Assembly: GCF_900100735.1 (NCBI RefSeq)
Contig: NZ_FNCJ01000006.1
Coordinates: 124,001-188,000 of the forward strand
Length of the DNA: 64,000 nt
Reading direction: 5' to 3'
Source of the DNA: Paraburkholderia phenazinium
GTDB lineage: Bacteria; Pseudomonadota; Gammaproteobacteria; Burkholderiales; Burkholderiaceae
The notes under the pieces were generated by a model that worked only from the letters and a program-made list of their open reading frames with translations, was not told the origin of the DNA and did no database searches. A program made the translations under genes and the position numbers. Below are positions 7,249 through 16,052 of the stretch, piece after piece. How positions within the stretch are numbered: position 1 is the first letter of the stretch; the number at the start of each line of letters is the position of its first letter.

Positions 7249-8385
7249 TCAGAGACGTGCCCGGGCACGTGCGGGCACCGATGCCGGCGTCGCCTGCGCG
7301 GCGAGTGCCTCCTCGACGGCGGCGGCCAGCACCCGGGCTTCCTCCTCGACGATCCGCTGCTGAACGTGGGCGAACGCATGGCGGCCCTTCTCGTCGAGGC
7401 CGGTCAGGCACCCGGGGTTGAGGGCGATCTGCTCAAGCACCGTTTCGAACCGCCCGTCGGTCAGCGCTCCCGCAGCGATGAACCGCTCGATCAGGGCGCG
7501 GTCGCCGCTCCGGATGGCGAGCACGAAGGGGGTCATCCACCCGCCGCGGTAGCTGCTCAACGACACCTCCGCGTGGAGGTTGGGCTTATGCGCGAGCATC
7601 AGGTCCAAGGTCCGTTCACGGTTCGCGCTCGGCTTCATGCGGATCAACAGCTCGCACATGACGTGGCCGTGCACGCCCTCATCCCCGTGCCCGTCCACGA
7701 AGGCCCCGGCGTTCAGGAAAATGGGCACGAACCGGTGGTAGGAGGGAAAGAGGTTGCGCGGCAGCGAGCCGGTCATGACGTTCAGCGCATCGGCGGCGAC
7801 ACGCTGCCGTGCCGTCGTCGAGCGGATCCGGTTCAGCAGGTGGTCGGTGAGCGCGTGGTACGAAAGCTTCCAGCGGACGAACCCGGTCACCATGGCCCCG
7901 GCCAGCTCGTCCTCCTTGCCCGGCGACAGGTGGCTGACTTGCTCGAGCAACGCGTCCACCAGCCCGATCGTGGGCTCGGTCGGTGCGCGGAGCAGCGCCC
8001 GGTAGGGCGGCTTGTCCATGTCGTGCTGGTCCAGGATCTTGCGGTCCAGCCCGGCGTCGAAGAGCGCCGTCACCATCCCGATGTCGTGACGCAGCAGCGC
8101 CTCCTCCAGCGGGGTCAACGTGTGGCGGGCCGGGGTGCCGTCCACCGTGTCCCGGAACGGCTTGGTCAGCGACACCCCGTGCTGCGCCAACAGGTGCAGC
8201 GCTGCGACGTTCCCGGTGCGCACGGCGTGGTGGACCAACGGCAACCCGTGGTGACAGTACGTCCCGGGCTTGGCTTTCGGGTTGGCCACCACGGTGGTCA
8301 CGAGCTGGGCGAACGCGGCTTGCTCGGCCGCGTCGGAGGGGATCGCCGCCGGGATGACGATGGCGTCGAGGAGGATGAAGGTCAT
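7249..8385 (-). CDS. Large ankyrin repeat protein with RARL tail
   Basis: A 378-residue protein. Ankyrin-like units include GLPLVHHAVRTGNVAALHLL, LTPLEEALLRHDIGMVTALF and GGWMTPFVLAIRSGDRALIE. The C-terminus is an Ala/Glu-rich helix ending in VPARARARL, a tail shared in form with three other unrelated proteins of this window. GGAG lies 6 bp before the ATG. An operator palindrome (7256-7269) is inside the last codons. Confidence 0.85.
   Translation of the reverse strand: MTFILLDAIVIPAAIPSDAAEQAAFAQLVTTVVANPKAKPGTYCHHGLPLVHHAVRTGNVAALHLLAQHGVSLTKPFRDTVDGTPARHTLTPLEEALLRHDIGMVTALFDAGLDRKILDQHDMDKPPYRALLRAPTEPTIGLVDALLEQVSHLSPGKEDELAGAMVTGFVRWKLSYHALTDHLLNRIRSTTARQRVAADALNVMTGSLPRNLFPSYHRFVPIFLNAGAFVDGHGDEGVHGHVMCELLIRMKPSANRERTLDLMLAHKPNLHAEVSLSSYRGGWMTPFVLAIRSGDRALIERFIAAGALTDGRFETVLEQIALNPGCLTGLDEKGRHAFAHVQQRIVEEEARVLAAAVEEALAAQATPASVPARARARL
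7256..7269. promoter_or_regulatory. Operator copy inside a 3' coding end
   Basis: CGTGCCCGGGCACG, a perfect palindrome matching the recurrent operator. It lies within the last codons of the 7249-8385 gene, upstream of the 7134 gene. It is also part of the Arg/Ala tail coding sequence, so conservation here may be at protein level. Confidence 0.55.
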
Positions 8386-8436
8386 GGTTGCTCCGGGGTT
8401 TGGGATGGTTTGAAGTCTCGCGGCCCGGGCGCCGCG

Positions 8437-8482
8437 GTTTGAGTCATCGGGAGGGGGGTGCCCAGCGCTGGGCGAGACTCAC
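8437..8482 (-). promoter_or_regulatory. Stem-loop leader element, copy 2
   Basis: Minus strand: GTGAGTCTCG ... CGATGACTCAA. Terminal stem TGAGTC/GACTCA plus TCG/CGA, with an inner hairpin GCCCAGCGCTGGGC. It lies between two ankyrin genes and ends about 51 nt before the ATG at 8385. Confidence 0.7.
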
Positions 8483-8507
8483 GCGCTGGGCATAGGAAGC
8501 GAGGCGC

Positions 8508-9581
8508 CTAGTGGCAGGTGGCCATCTCCGGGGGCAGGAATCCGGAGGCCACCATGCGACCGCGGATGTGGGCGAGCACCTCGCCCATGCGGGCGTCCAA
8601 CGGCGGCAGGCACGCGACCGCCTTCGCCTGCGTCTTGCCCTGATTGATGAGGGTCTGGACATACGAGGAACGGATCAGCATCCAGGCCGTCGGCGTCTGG
8701 CCGTGGACCAGCGCGACCTCCAGCAAGCCCATGCCCCTCTTCGTCAACGCCAGCATGTCGGCGCCCTGCTCCATGAAGCTGTGCATCTCGTCGGCGTCGC
8801 CCATCGCCACAGCGTTGTGCAAAGCGGTGTAGCCGCTGTCGATCGGAACGCACACCGGGGCGTTCGCCCCGTTGGCCGGCGCGTCGATCGTGGTGATGTG
8901 ACGCAGCACCGCGGCCACCTCGTGATGCTTCATCGCTTCAGCGATGCTCAGGGGCGTGTGGCCCCGCGAGCGGTCCACCACGTCCGGGTTCGCGCCGGCC
9001 GCCAGCAACGCGTGCACGAGGGCCAGACGGTCGTCCGCCGCGGCGTAGCCCAGCGGGGTGTACCCGTCGTGGTCCGTCGCTTCGAGGTCGGCGCCCGCCG
9101 CCAGCAGCGTCAGGACCACCCCGAGCTGGTTGGTCCGAACGCCCCAGTGCAGCGGGGTCGCCCCGTCGCTGTCGCGGGTGTTCACGTCGTAGCCCGCGTC
9201 CAGCAGGATCGGCAGCAGGTGGGCGTGCCCAAAATGCGCGCTCAGGTGCAACGCGTTCACGTTGTAGACCGGGCCCATGCCGCTGTACGACCGGACGTCG
9301 ATGGCGTTCAGGTGCTCGATCTCGAGCGCGAGGGTCAACGCCTCAGCGTTACCGCTGCGAACGGCCGGAAGCAGGCGGTCGGTCACCGCCGCGCCGGCGT
9401 GGTTGAGCGCTGCGTCGGACAGCGTGATCCCACGGTGCGGGCACGCCGTCAGCAGCGAACCGACCGCCCCCAGAGGGCCGCGAAGCCAGACCTCCGCCGG
9501 CGACGTGACGACGGGCAGGTGGCGGATCGTCAGCGACGGACGGCGATCGGCTTTCCGACCGGTTTTGCTCTTCTTGCTCAT
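8508..9581 (-). CDS. Ankyrin repeat protein, five or more repeats
   Basis: A 357-residue protein with a basic N-terminus (MSKKSKTGRKADRRPS) and the best ankyrin repeats in the window: NVNALHLSAHFGHAHLLPIL, DGATPLHWGVRTNQLGVVLT, DGYTPLGYAAADDRLALVHA, RGHTPLSIAEAMKHHEVAAV and SGYTALHNAVAMGDADEMHS. The C-terminus is helical without repeats. A GGAG site precedes the ATG. It is a scaffold or effector-like protein of unknown partner. Confidence 0.9.
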   Translation of the reverse strand: MSKKSKTGRKADRRPSLTIRHLPVVTSPAEVWLRGPLGAVGSLLTACPHRGITLSDAALNHAGAAVTDRLLPAVRSGNAEALTLALEIEHLNAIDVRSYSGMGPVYNVNALHLSAHFGHAHLLPILLDAGYDVNTRDSDGATPLHWGVRTNQLGVVLTLLAAGADLEATDHDGYTPLGYAAADDRLALVHALLAAGANPDVVDRSRGHTPLSIAEAMKHHEVAAVLRHITTIDAPANGANAPVCVPIDSGYTALHNAVAMGDADEMHSFMEQGADMLALTKRGMGLLEVALVHGQTPTAWMLIRSSYVQTLINQGKTQAKAVACLPPLDARMGEVLAHIRGRMVASGFLPPEMATCH

Positions 9582-9659
9582 GGTGATGCTCCTGTACTAT
9601 TGAGAGGACTACTTATTGAACGATGAAGGGTTTGGCTGTAATAACCGGCGGGGTTCGGC

Positions 9660-9974
9660 TTACGTGGGGGCCACCTGCCCCGGGGCGTCCGGCAGGGCCA
9701 GCACGATCGTGGGCTGGGCGCCCCCCATCAAGAGGGAGATCAGGACCATCGTCCAGAAGGACTGGGCGTGGCCCTCGCTGCCCTTCTTCGCGCCCTGTGC
9801 GTCCAAGGCCTTCACGCACCCGTCGAACATCTCCTGCGGGATCAGAAACTCGGCGATCCACACCGGGTTGCTCCCGGCTTCCCGGATGACCGGGAGGATG
9901 TCCACAAGCTGGCCCGCGCGCGGGCCCTTTTTCGGTTGCTCGGTGATGCCTTCGATGCGCGGTTGGTTCGTCAT
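9660..9974 (-). CDS. Hypothetical protein with hydrophobic C-terminus
   Basis: A 104-residue protein starting MTNQPRIEG after a GAGGAG site. The last 35 residues contain a hydrophobic stretch (FWTMVLISLLMGGAQPTIVL) that could be one membrane segment or a buried helix. No family was recognised. Its leader is long (to 10477) and carries two stem-loop elements (10039-10083 and 10164-10208). Confidence 0.7.
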   Translation of the reverse strand: MTNQPRIEGITEQPKKGPRAGQLVDILPVIREAGSNPVWIAEFLIPQEMFDGCVKALDAQGAKKGSEGHAQSFWTMVLISLLMGGAQPTIVLALPDAPGQVAPT

Positions 9975-10038
9975 TTGCCCTGCTCCTCGTGGTGGTTGTG
10001 CTTCGACGGTACCCAGCATGGTCGTGCCACCGCCCGCG

Positions 10039-10083
10039 GTTGGGTCTTGCGGGTCCCGCCAAAGCGGGTACTCCAAGACTCAC
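10039..10083 (-). promoter_or_regulatory. Stem-loop leader element, copy 3
   Basis: Minus strand: GTGAGTCTTGG ... CAAGACCCAACC, with terminal stem TGAGTCTTG/CAAGACCCA (one mismatch) and inner hairpin CCCGC-TTTG-GCGGG. It ends 64 nt before the ATG at 9974. The stem differs in sequence from copies 1 and 2 but still pairs (CTTG with CAAG replaces CTCG with CGA). Confidence 0.65.
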
Positions 10084-10163
10084 GCGGACGGCGACGCTGG
10101 TGTAGGCATGGCCGGCCTTGCGGGCCGACCACCGAACGAAGTTTGAGGAAGGGCCTGCGCCAG

Positions 10164-10208
10164 GCCGAGTCCTGGCCGATGCGGGCCGCCCAGGGGCGTG
10201 AGACTCAC
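10164..10208 (-). promoter_or_regulatory. Stem-loop leader element, copy 4
   Basis: Minus strand: GTGAGTCTCAC ... AGGACTCGGCC. It has the same length and start as the others and a shorter terminal stem (TGAGTC/GACTCG). It is in tandem, 80 bp upstream of copy 3, before the same gene. Confidence 0.5.
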
Positions 10209-10477
10209 GGGCGGTGGTCGGTGCGGACGGGCGCGTGGGTGGGGATCACCGGCCGCAGGCCAGCAGCGCGCAAGCGGGGTCGCCCTCGCCTCAAGAGGTG
10301 GTGGGCGCGGTATGGGGGCTGGTTCGTGGGTTGGTTCGGTTGTTCAGGCGTGGGGGTGAAACGGTGCCGCTGCGCGCCACCCCAACACCCTCGGGGCTCA
10401 CGCTCCCGATCGCCCTCCGGGCCGTGGCCACCGGCGAGGGGGTAGTGCCCGGATGGGGAAACCGGGCGGTGCGCCGA
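10209..10477. other. Non-coding stretch with a diverged repeat
   Basis: No gene is seen. Positions 10394-10441 (GGGCTCACG ... CTCCGGGCC-TGGCC ...) match 44299-44345 at roughly three quarters of bases, and both lie about 420-430 bp upstream of a small leftward gene. A hairpin GCCCGG/CCGGGC at about 10448-10468 follows the stop of the next gene but has no T run. Confidence 0.5.
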
Positions 10478-11731
10478 TCAGACGCTGATGTGACGCGTCC
10501 TGGCGGAGTAGCGGGCCTCGCCCATGGGGCGGCCCGGGCGAGCGGGCGCGATCGCCACCTGTTCAGGGTCCTGCCCCACGACGTCCGACGGCAGCGGAGC
10601 GCGCCCGTAGCCGTTGCGGTCGAGGTAATCGCTGTGCATGCGACGCAACCAGCGACGCACCCCAGCCTCCACGCCGAACCGTGCGGCGTAGGCCAGGATG
10701 CGCGGTCGCACCACCCGCAACAGGTGGAACACCCGCTCCTCGAAGTGGTTCTCCCGCCATTCGATGCCCTGACGCTCGCCCTTGGTGACGCTGGTCGCCA
10801 CCGCGAGCACCAGCGCCTCGTGAACAAAGAGGAACCCGGGCTCCGGATCCGGAGCCACCGGGACGTCCCGTCCGAACTGGTCCGGATCGACGGTGTTCAC
10901 GGTGCGAGCGCCCAGGCGCATCGCCCGCATGAAGGCCTCGCCCGTGAAACGCGAGAGCTGGTCCGCGTGGTACAGCTCGTTGCGGTCCAGGAGGCTCGCG
11001 GGTTGATCCTTGGGCGCCAGGTCCGGGTTCAGCCAGGCGCGCAGGCCGTGCCTGAGGTCGTCGCTCCGCGCCTTGCCCGCCTCCGGGTGAAACGCCACCC
11101 CGTCCAGCTCGCAGACCTCCGCCACGGACCGGTGATCGTCCGACCGCCCTTCGCGGTAGCAAAGCAACGGGTGCCAAAGCCCGTCCCGGGACGTGTCGCC
11201 CCGCAGCATCGCCCATAGGGGCAAGGGTAGGTCTTCGTCGTCGTGGCACGGGCCGACGGTCCAGAACCGTTCAGCGCCCGGGACCACCTTCTCCGCGACC
11301 GTCCAGAACGTCGTGGCCAGGGTGGTGTCGCCCACCGCTCGCTCTTCGTCGTCCGCTTTGGTGCCGCCCGGCACGATGGTCCCGGCTTCCCAACGCGACC
11401 AGCCGTTGCCCCGTCGTCCGACCAGGCGGTCCATCTGCCGGCCGGACAGCACCCGGCGCTTCGGTTCGACGGGGGCCGCGCTCGCCGCCTTCTTCTTGTG
11501 GACGGTCGCCGCATCGTCCAGCACCGGCTTGTCCGACCCGCTGACGTCCTGACGCTCGACGTTCGCCTTCCCCAGCTCGACGTCCAGGTGCTCGCGCACC
11601 TCCGGATCCGCCAGACGTGCGGAAAGCCCGGGCTCCCCGTTGAGGATCCGCTCCGCCGTCGTGCGCACCCACCACGCCCACGCCCGGCCCCGGACGCTCT
11701 CCCAGTCGTTGTCGTTCTTCCTGTTCGCCAT
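10478..11731 (-). CDS. Hypothetical protein with possible HTH segment
   Basis: A 417-residue soluble protein, unrecognised overall. Around residue 96 the text SGRQMDRLVGRRGNGWSRWE followed by AGTIVPGG resembles an XRE-type helix-turn-helix. The rest is mixed, with charged helices near the C-terminus (VRRWLRRMHSDYLDRNGYGR). The start at 11731 has AGGACGGGG upstream. It is divergent from the methyltransferase gene at 11936 and could regulate it as a controller-type protein; that is inference from position. Confidence 0.6.
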   Translation of the reverse strand: MANRKNDNDWESVRGRAWAWWVRTTAERILNGEPGLSARLADPEVREHLDVELGKANVERQDVSGSDKPVLDDAATVHKKKAASAAPVEPKRRVLSGRQMDRLVGRRGNGWSRWEAGTIVPGGTKADDEERAVGDTTLATTFWTVAEKVVPGAERFWTVGPCHDDEDLPLPLWAMLRGDTSRDGLWHPLLCYREGRSDDHRSVAEVCELDGVAFHPEAGKARSDDLRHGLRAWLNPDLAPKDQPASLLDRNELYHADQLSRFTGEAFMRAMRLGARTVNTVDPDQFGRDVPVAPDPEPGFLFVHEALVLAVATSVTKGERQGIEWRENHFEERVFHLLRVVRPRILAYAARFGVEAGVRRWLRRMHSDYLDRNGYGRAPLPSDVVGQDPEQVAIAPARPGRPMGEARYSARTRHISV

Positions 11732-11835
11732 GCCGCCCCGTCCTGCCCGTTCGTTGGTCCTGCGCCCATTTTAGCCGGGCTGGCCACCGGGGGATCGCCA
11801 AGGGCAACGCCTGGCCCGTCGCGGGCGCCGTGGTC

Positions 11836-11880
11836 GTGAGTCTCGGGGGCCGTTCGCGACCGGGGGTCTGAAGACCCAGC
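11836..11880 (+). promoter_or_regulatory. Stem-loop leader element, copy 5
   Basis: Plus strand: GTGAGTCTCGG ... AGACCCAGCC, 45 nt. Outer pairing is TGAGTCT/AGACCCA with one mismatch, and an alternative hairpin GGGTC-TGAA-GACCC is possible. It ends 55 nt before the ATG of the double methyltransferase, on the opposite strand from copies 1-4 but with the same orientation to its gene. Confidence 0.55.
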
Positions 11881-11935
11881 CCAGGAGCGGGCGTGCGACG
11901 AAATAGGGGTCCGCCCACTCCTGACGACGGACACC

Positions 11936-14482
11936 ATGACCGCCCTCGCCCGTACCTCCCGCTCCGCTCGCGAGCTGGACCAGTTTTACACCGCCACCCC
12001 CATCGCCGCCGCGCTGATCGACAACCTCCCCGATCACCTCGGGGGCGTCGCCCTCTCCGGGTTCCGCTGGCTCGAGCCGTCCTGCGGGACCGGCGCGTTC
12101 CTGAACCTGCTGCCCGACGGTTCGATCGGGGTGGACCTTGAGCCGAAGTGCCCGGGCGCCGTGCAGGGCGACTTCCTCACGTGGGACCTGCCCACCACCG
12201 ACGACCCGCGCCCGCTCGCGGTGCTGGGCAACCCGCCGTTCAAGCATGACGTCGCCTTTTTCAACCGCTGCGCGTCGCTGGGCGCTGCGTTCGTCGCCTT
12301 CATCGTCCCCCGCTCGTGGGAAAAGGCGTCCGTCCAGAACACGCTGGACCGCCGCTTTCACCTGGTTCACGAGGAGGTGCTGCCCCTCGATGCGTTCGTC
12401 TTCGAGGGCGCCCCCAAGGCGGTGCCCACGGTCTTTCAGGTCTGGGAAAAGCGTGACGAGCTGCGCCCGCTGATCGTCCTGCCGACCACGCACGCGGATT
12501 TCGCGTTCGTGCCGGCGGCGCAACGCGAGACCGCCGACTTTGCGATCCAGCGCATCGGGGTGAACGCGGGCGCCGTGAAGGATCTCGACGCCGAGCACCT
12601 GAGCGAGAACTCCCACCGCTTCGTGCGCGCGATCGACCGCTCCCGGGTGGCCGAGGTGCGCGCCGTCTTCGAATCGGTGGACTGGGCCCCGGTGAAGGCG
12701 CGCGTCGCCGGCAACCCCAGCATCGCCAACGGCGAGATCGTGCAGGCCTACACCGAGGCGGTGCACCACCGCTGGATCGACGTGTGGGCCGCCGAATGGT
12801 TCGCGCAGGACGAGCAGGACGCCAAGGTGGAGGCGGTCCGGTCGGCCCAGCCGTTCGCCCTGTCCTTCGAGGACGGGTGCGACGTGGCCGCGGTCTACGC
12901 GCACATCGCCGAGCTGCAGGCCGCCTCGGGCCTCGACGCGGAAGGCCGCGCCACCGGGGGCGTCGTCTACACGCCCCCTCGTGTGGCCCGCACGCTGGTC
13001 GATCTGGCCCGCCTGCAACCGACCGAAACGGTCGTCGAACCGGCCGCCGGCCGGGGGATGCTCGTCGCCGCGCTGATCGAGCACTGGCTGGACCAGGGTT
13101 GGACCCACGAGCAGATCGCCCTCTGGGGCGAGGAACGTCTGTTCGTCGGGGATCTGGACGGTTTGGCGCTGCAGGACCTCGCCGGCTGGTGGCGTGGGTT
13201 CTTCGCCGCCCACGGCGTGGTGTCCGAGCTGCGCAACCTGCGCGCGGGCGATGCCCTGTTCGAGGGGTGGTCGGACCGCACCTTCGACGTCACGTTGGCC
13301 AACCCTCCTTACGTCGGGCTGCAGCACCTGCCGAAGGACCACGCCCAGCGCGTGCGCTCGACGTTCAAGACCTGCGCGAAGGGCCGTGGGGACCTCTACC
13401 GTGCGTTCCTCGAACGTGCGCAAACGCAATCCCAGCGGTCCGTGATGATCGTGCCCAACGCGTGGATGCGCACCACCGCCGGCACCGCCTTGCGCGAGCT
13501 GTTGCGCAACCGGGTTCGTGCGGTGATCGATTTCGAGAGCCGTCGTGTCTTCCTCGGTCCGCAGGGGGCCAGCGTGCTGACCGCGATCGTTTCGACCGGC
13601 CCGGCCACGCAGGCGCCGGTGCTGTTCCGCACGGACATGCCGCACGAGAGCAGCACGCCCTGGACCGTGGCGTTCCGCCAGAGCGACGCCGCGCTGGGCC
13701 CCAAGGCGTGGGCGCTCGCCCCGGCCGTGCCGGGCGACGAGGTGAGCCCGGACGCGGAAACGCTCGGGGACATCGCCGAGATCCACATCGGGATCGCGAC
13801 GAACTGCAACCCGGCGTACGAGCTGGTGACGGGCACCGTGGACGGTGACGAGCTGGTCACCCACGACGAGGTGCAGGGGCGCGACGTGCGCCTGCCGCTG
13901 GGCCAGGCCCCGCTCTACCTGAAGGGCACGACGGTCAAGGATCGCACCGATCTGCGGACCGCCCACCGGATGCTGTGCCCCTACGGGGAGGATTTTGAGG
14001 TCGTGCCGGAGCACGGCTTGACGCCGGACGTGCGCGCCTGGTTCGAGGCCCGCCGGGGCACGCTGCTGGCGCGCGACAAGGGGGACGTGGCGCAGTACGA
14101 GGCGTGGTACGCCTTTGGCCGCCGGCAGGGGTTGATGGCGTTCCGCCCGGACGAACGTCTGTTCCTCGTCCCGAGCATGGCCAAGGGGCCGTTGGCCCCG
14201 GTCGAGTTCATGCCCTGCGAGGTGGGTGGGCGTTTCCTGTGGACCTCCGGCTACGTCGTGCGTCCCAAGGACCGGTCGCCCGAGGGTTACGACCGCCTGC
14301 GGGCGGTGCTCGAATCCCCGGGCACGTGGCGCTTCCTCGCGCGCCGCGGGAAGATGTGGACCGGTGGGCACCGCTCGTTCACGCCCAAGCTGTTCGCGTC
14401 CGTGCCGACGGGGAACCTGAAGGCACCGGTGGCGGTGACGGTGACCGCCGGTTCGCACGTGGCCGACGATCTGGTGGTGTAG
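11936..14482 (+). CDS. Double N6-adenine DNA methyltransferase
   Basis: An 848-residue protein with two complete methyltransferase cores in one chain. Core one: EPSCGTGAF (47-55) and GNPPF (NPPF 99-102). Core two: YTPPRVARTL, EPAAGRGM (368-375), GDLDGLAL and ANPPY (NPPY 456-459). A C-terminal region of about 350 residues resembles the target-recognition part of TaqI/Eco57I-type enzymes. No nuclease motif is visible within it. Two cores could methylate both strands of an asymmetric site. The NucS-like gene at 14680 is the likely restriction partner. Confidence 0.85.
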   Translation: MTALARTSRSARELDQFYTATPIAAALIDNLPDHLGGVALSGFRWLEPSCGTGAFLNLLPDGSIGVDLEPKCPGAVQGDFLTWDLPTTDDPRPLAVLGNPPFKHDVAFFNRCASLGAAFVAFIVPRSWEKASVQNTLDRRFHLVHEEVLPLDAFVFEGAPKAVPTVFQVWEKRDELRPLIVLPTTHADFAFVPAAQRETADFAIQRIGVNAGAVKDLDAEHLSENSHRFVRAIDRSRVAEVRAVFESVDWAPVKARVAGNPSIANGEIVQAYTEAVHHRWIDVWAAEWFAQDEQDAKVEAVRSAQPFALSFEDGCDVAAVYAHIAELQAASGLDAEGRATGGVVYTPPRVARTLVDLARLQPTETVVEPAAGRGMLVAALIEHWLDQGWTHEQIALWGEERLFVGDLDGLALQDLAGWWRGFFAAHGVVSELRNLRAGDALFEGWSDRTFDVTLANPPYVGLQHLPKDHAQRVRSTFKTCAKGRGDLYRAFLERAQTQSQRSVMIVPNAWMRTTAGTALRELLRNRVRAVIDFESRRVFLGPQGASVLTAIVSTGPATQAPVLFRTDMPHESSTPWTVAFRQSDAALGPKAWALAPAVPGDEVSPDAETLGDIAEIHIGIATNCNPAYELVTGTVDGDELVTHDEVQGRDVRLPLGQAPLYLKGTTVKDRTDLRTAHRMLCPYGEDFEVVPEHGLTPDVRAWFEARRGTLLARDKGDVAQYEAWYAFGRRQGLMAFRPDERLFLVPSMAKGPLAPVEFMPCEVGGRFLWTSGYVVRPKDRSPEGYDRLRAVLESPGTWRFLARRGKMWTGGHRSFTPKLFASVPTGNLKAPVAVTVTAGSHVADDLVV

Positions 14483-14503
14483 CCGGTCGGCTACACGTGA
14501 AGG

Positions 14504-14517
14504 GGTGCGGTGGCACG
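14504..14517. promoter_or_regulatory. Operator variant after the methyltransferase gene
   Basis: GGTGCGGTGGCACG keeps the GTGC-N4-GCAC core. It lies in the 197 bp gap between the methyltransferase and nuclease genes, where it could control the nuclease separately. No family promoter is obvious in this gap. Confidence 0.5.
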
Positions 14518-14679
14518 AGGTGACACCCCCACCCGGAGGCGAAGGGCCTCCCGCTGCCGCGCCCCTCCCCGGGCCCGAGCAACTCTTTTCTGCTGGTGCC
14601 CGCGCGTGGCCCCGTGGTATCAAGTCGTCTGGCCGGGATTCCCCAGCGCCACCACGACGACACCACGACCGGGACACGT

Positions 14680-15513
14680 ATGAGCACCGCCCCCACCACC
14701 AGCCGCCCGCCGATCTGGCAACTGATCCGCGATGCCGTGTCGCCCCTGGGTCGCGAGACCAGCAACGTGGAGATCAAGCAGCTCCTGCTGCGGGCGTACC
14801 CGGATCTCAACGCGGCGACGATCGCCTGCCAGATCGCGATCTGCACCGTGAACCGGGTGGGCCGCGTGGGCTACCCGGAGAACAAGAAGCCCCGCCTGGC
14901 GAACGGCCGGTACGACTTCCTGTTCGCCACCGGCCGGGGCAAGGTCACGTGGTACGACCCGGCCAAGCACGGGGTGTGGGCGATCGAGCAGACCCCGGAG
15001 GGCCTGGCGGTGCGTCGGACCGACGACGAGACCGGCGAGGACGTCGACTCCCCGCCGGAGGTGGACGCCGTGGAGCCCGTGGACGACGGGTTCGGCGGTG
15101 GCGCCTTCGCCCTGGAAAGCCACCTGCGCGACTACCTGGCGCGCAACCCGCCCGGCACCACCACGCACGGCGCCCTGAGCCTGTTCGTCGATGCCGACGG
15201 GCGGGACGGGGTGGAGTACCAGACGGATTGCGGCCCGGCGGATCTGGTCTTCCTCGACCGGGACGGGAACTTCGTGGTGTTCGAGTTGAAACTGGGCCGG
15301 GGCCCGGACGCGGCGCTGGGCCAGGTCCAGCGGTACATGGGGTGGATCGAGCACCACCTCGCCCAGGGCAAAACCGTGTCCGGGGTGATCGTGGCCAACG
15401 CGATCAGCGAGAAGCTGAAATACGCCGGCAAGGTCGCCCCCCGGGTCCAGCTCATGGAGTACAAGCTGGCCGTGACGCTCGCCCCGGTGGCGCTGCAGGC
15501 GCCCGTGGCGTGA
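14680..15513 (+). CDS. NucS-like endonuclease, candidate restriction enzyme
   Basis: A 277-residue protein. The C-terminal domain matches EndoMS/NucS-type nucleases: D188 in PADLVFLDRDG, then E202-L-K204 in VVFELKLGRG, then GQVQRYMGWIE. The N-terminal about 95 residues look like a winged-helix DNA-binding domain. ATG 14680 is preferred over the earlier 14596. Placed 197 bp after a double methyltransferase, it is best read as the nuclease of a restriction-modification pair, although cleavage is not shown. Confidence 0.75.
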   Translation: MSTAPTTSRPPIWQLIRDAVSPLGRETSNVEIKQLLLRAYPDLNAATIACQIAICTVNRVGRVGYPENKKPRLANGRYDFLFATGRGKVTWYDPAKHGVWAIEQTPEGLAVRRTDDETGEDVDSPPEVDAVEPVDDGFGGGAFALESHLRDYLARNPPGTTTHGALSLFVDADGRDGVEYQTDCGPADLVFLDRDGNFVVFELKLGRGPDAALGQVQRYMGWIEHHLAQGKTVSGVIVANAISEKLKYAGKVAPRVQLMEYKLAVTLAPVALQAPVA

Positions 15514-15564
15514 GCGCCGCCGGCGACCGCACGCTTTGGTCCCCTGGGGTCGCAGCGGGCTGAT

Positions 15565-15586
15565 ACACTGTTCATCCATACAGTGT
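15565..15586 (+). promoter_or_regulatory. LexA (SOS) box of umuDC
   Basis: ACACTGT-N8-ACAGTGT is a perfect 7 bp inverted repeat containing CTGT-N8-ACAG, the proteobacterial LexA consensus. It lies 16 bp upstream of the umuD start, so the operon should be induced by DNA damage under host LexA. Confidence 0.9.
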
Positions 15587-15602
15587 TTGTTGCTCCGCCC
15601 CC

Positions 15603-16052
15603 ATGAACCACCCCGTCCCCCTCGTCGAGGATCCCGCCGCTCTGCACATCGTCGAGACGCTTTGCCGTGTGCCCGCGGGCTTTCCGAGCCCCGCCCAGGA
15701 TCACACGCAACGTCGCATCGACCTGAACGAGGTGCTGGTGCTGAACCCGCTTTCGACGTTCCTGTTCAACGTCGAGGGCGACAGCATGAAGGGCGCCGGG
15801 ATCCAGCACGGGGACAAACTGGTGGTGGATCGGTCGATCGAGCCCAAGCACGGCCTGGTGGTGCTGGCGTGCGTCGATGGGGAGTTTACGGTCAAGCGGC
15901 TCTACCGCCGCGCGGGGATCGTCAAACTGGTGCCGGCGAACCCGGCGTACGAGCCGATCGTGTTTTCCGATGGGCAGGAGATGAGCGTGTGGGGCGTGGT
16001 GACGTGGAACCTTCGCCAGGTGCTCGCCACCCGAGTGCGGAGCACGTCGTGA
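15603..16052 (+). CDS. umuD: UmuD, SOS mutagenesis protease subunit
   Basis: A 149-residue S24 peptidase. The Ser-Lys dyad is S61 (EGDSMKGAG) and K98 (FTVKRLY), almost the same positions as in E. coli. A25-G26 (VPAGFP) is the likely RecA-stimulated self-cleavage site. UmuD' and UmuC form DNA polymerase V for translesion synthesis. A LexA box precedes it and its stop overlaps the umuC start by 4 bp (GTGA). Plasmid-borne umuDC pairs (such as mucAB, rulAB) are well known. Confidence 0.95.
   Translation: MNHPVPLVEDPAALHIVETLCRVPAGFPSPAQDHTQRRIDLNEVLVLNPLSTFLFNVEGDSMKGAGIQHGDKLVVDRSIEPKHGLVVLACVDGEFTVKRLYRRAGIVKLVPANPAYEPIVFSDGQEMSVWGVVTWNLRQVLATRVRSTS

Noticed and set aside
11771..14677. Leftward 968-residue frame opposite the methyltransferase
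   Set aside because: It is Arg/His/Gly-rich with shadow-frame composition; the rightward frame has two full methyltransferase cores.
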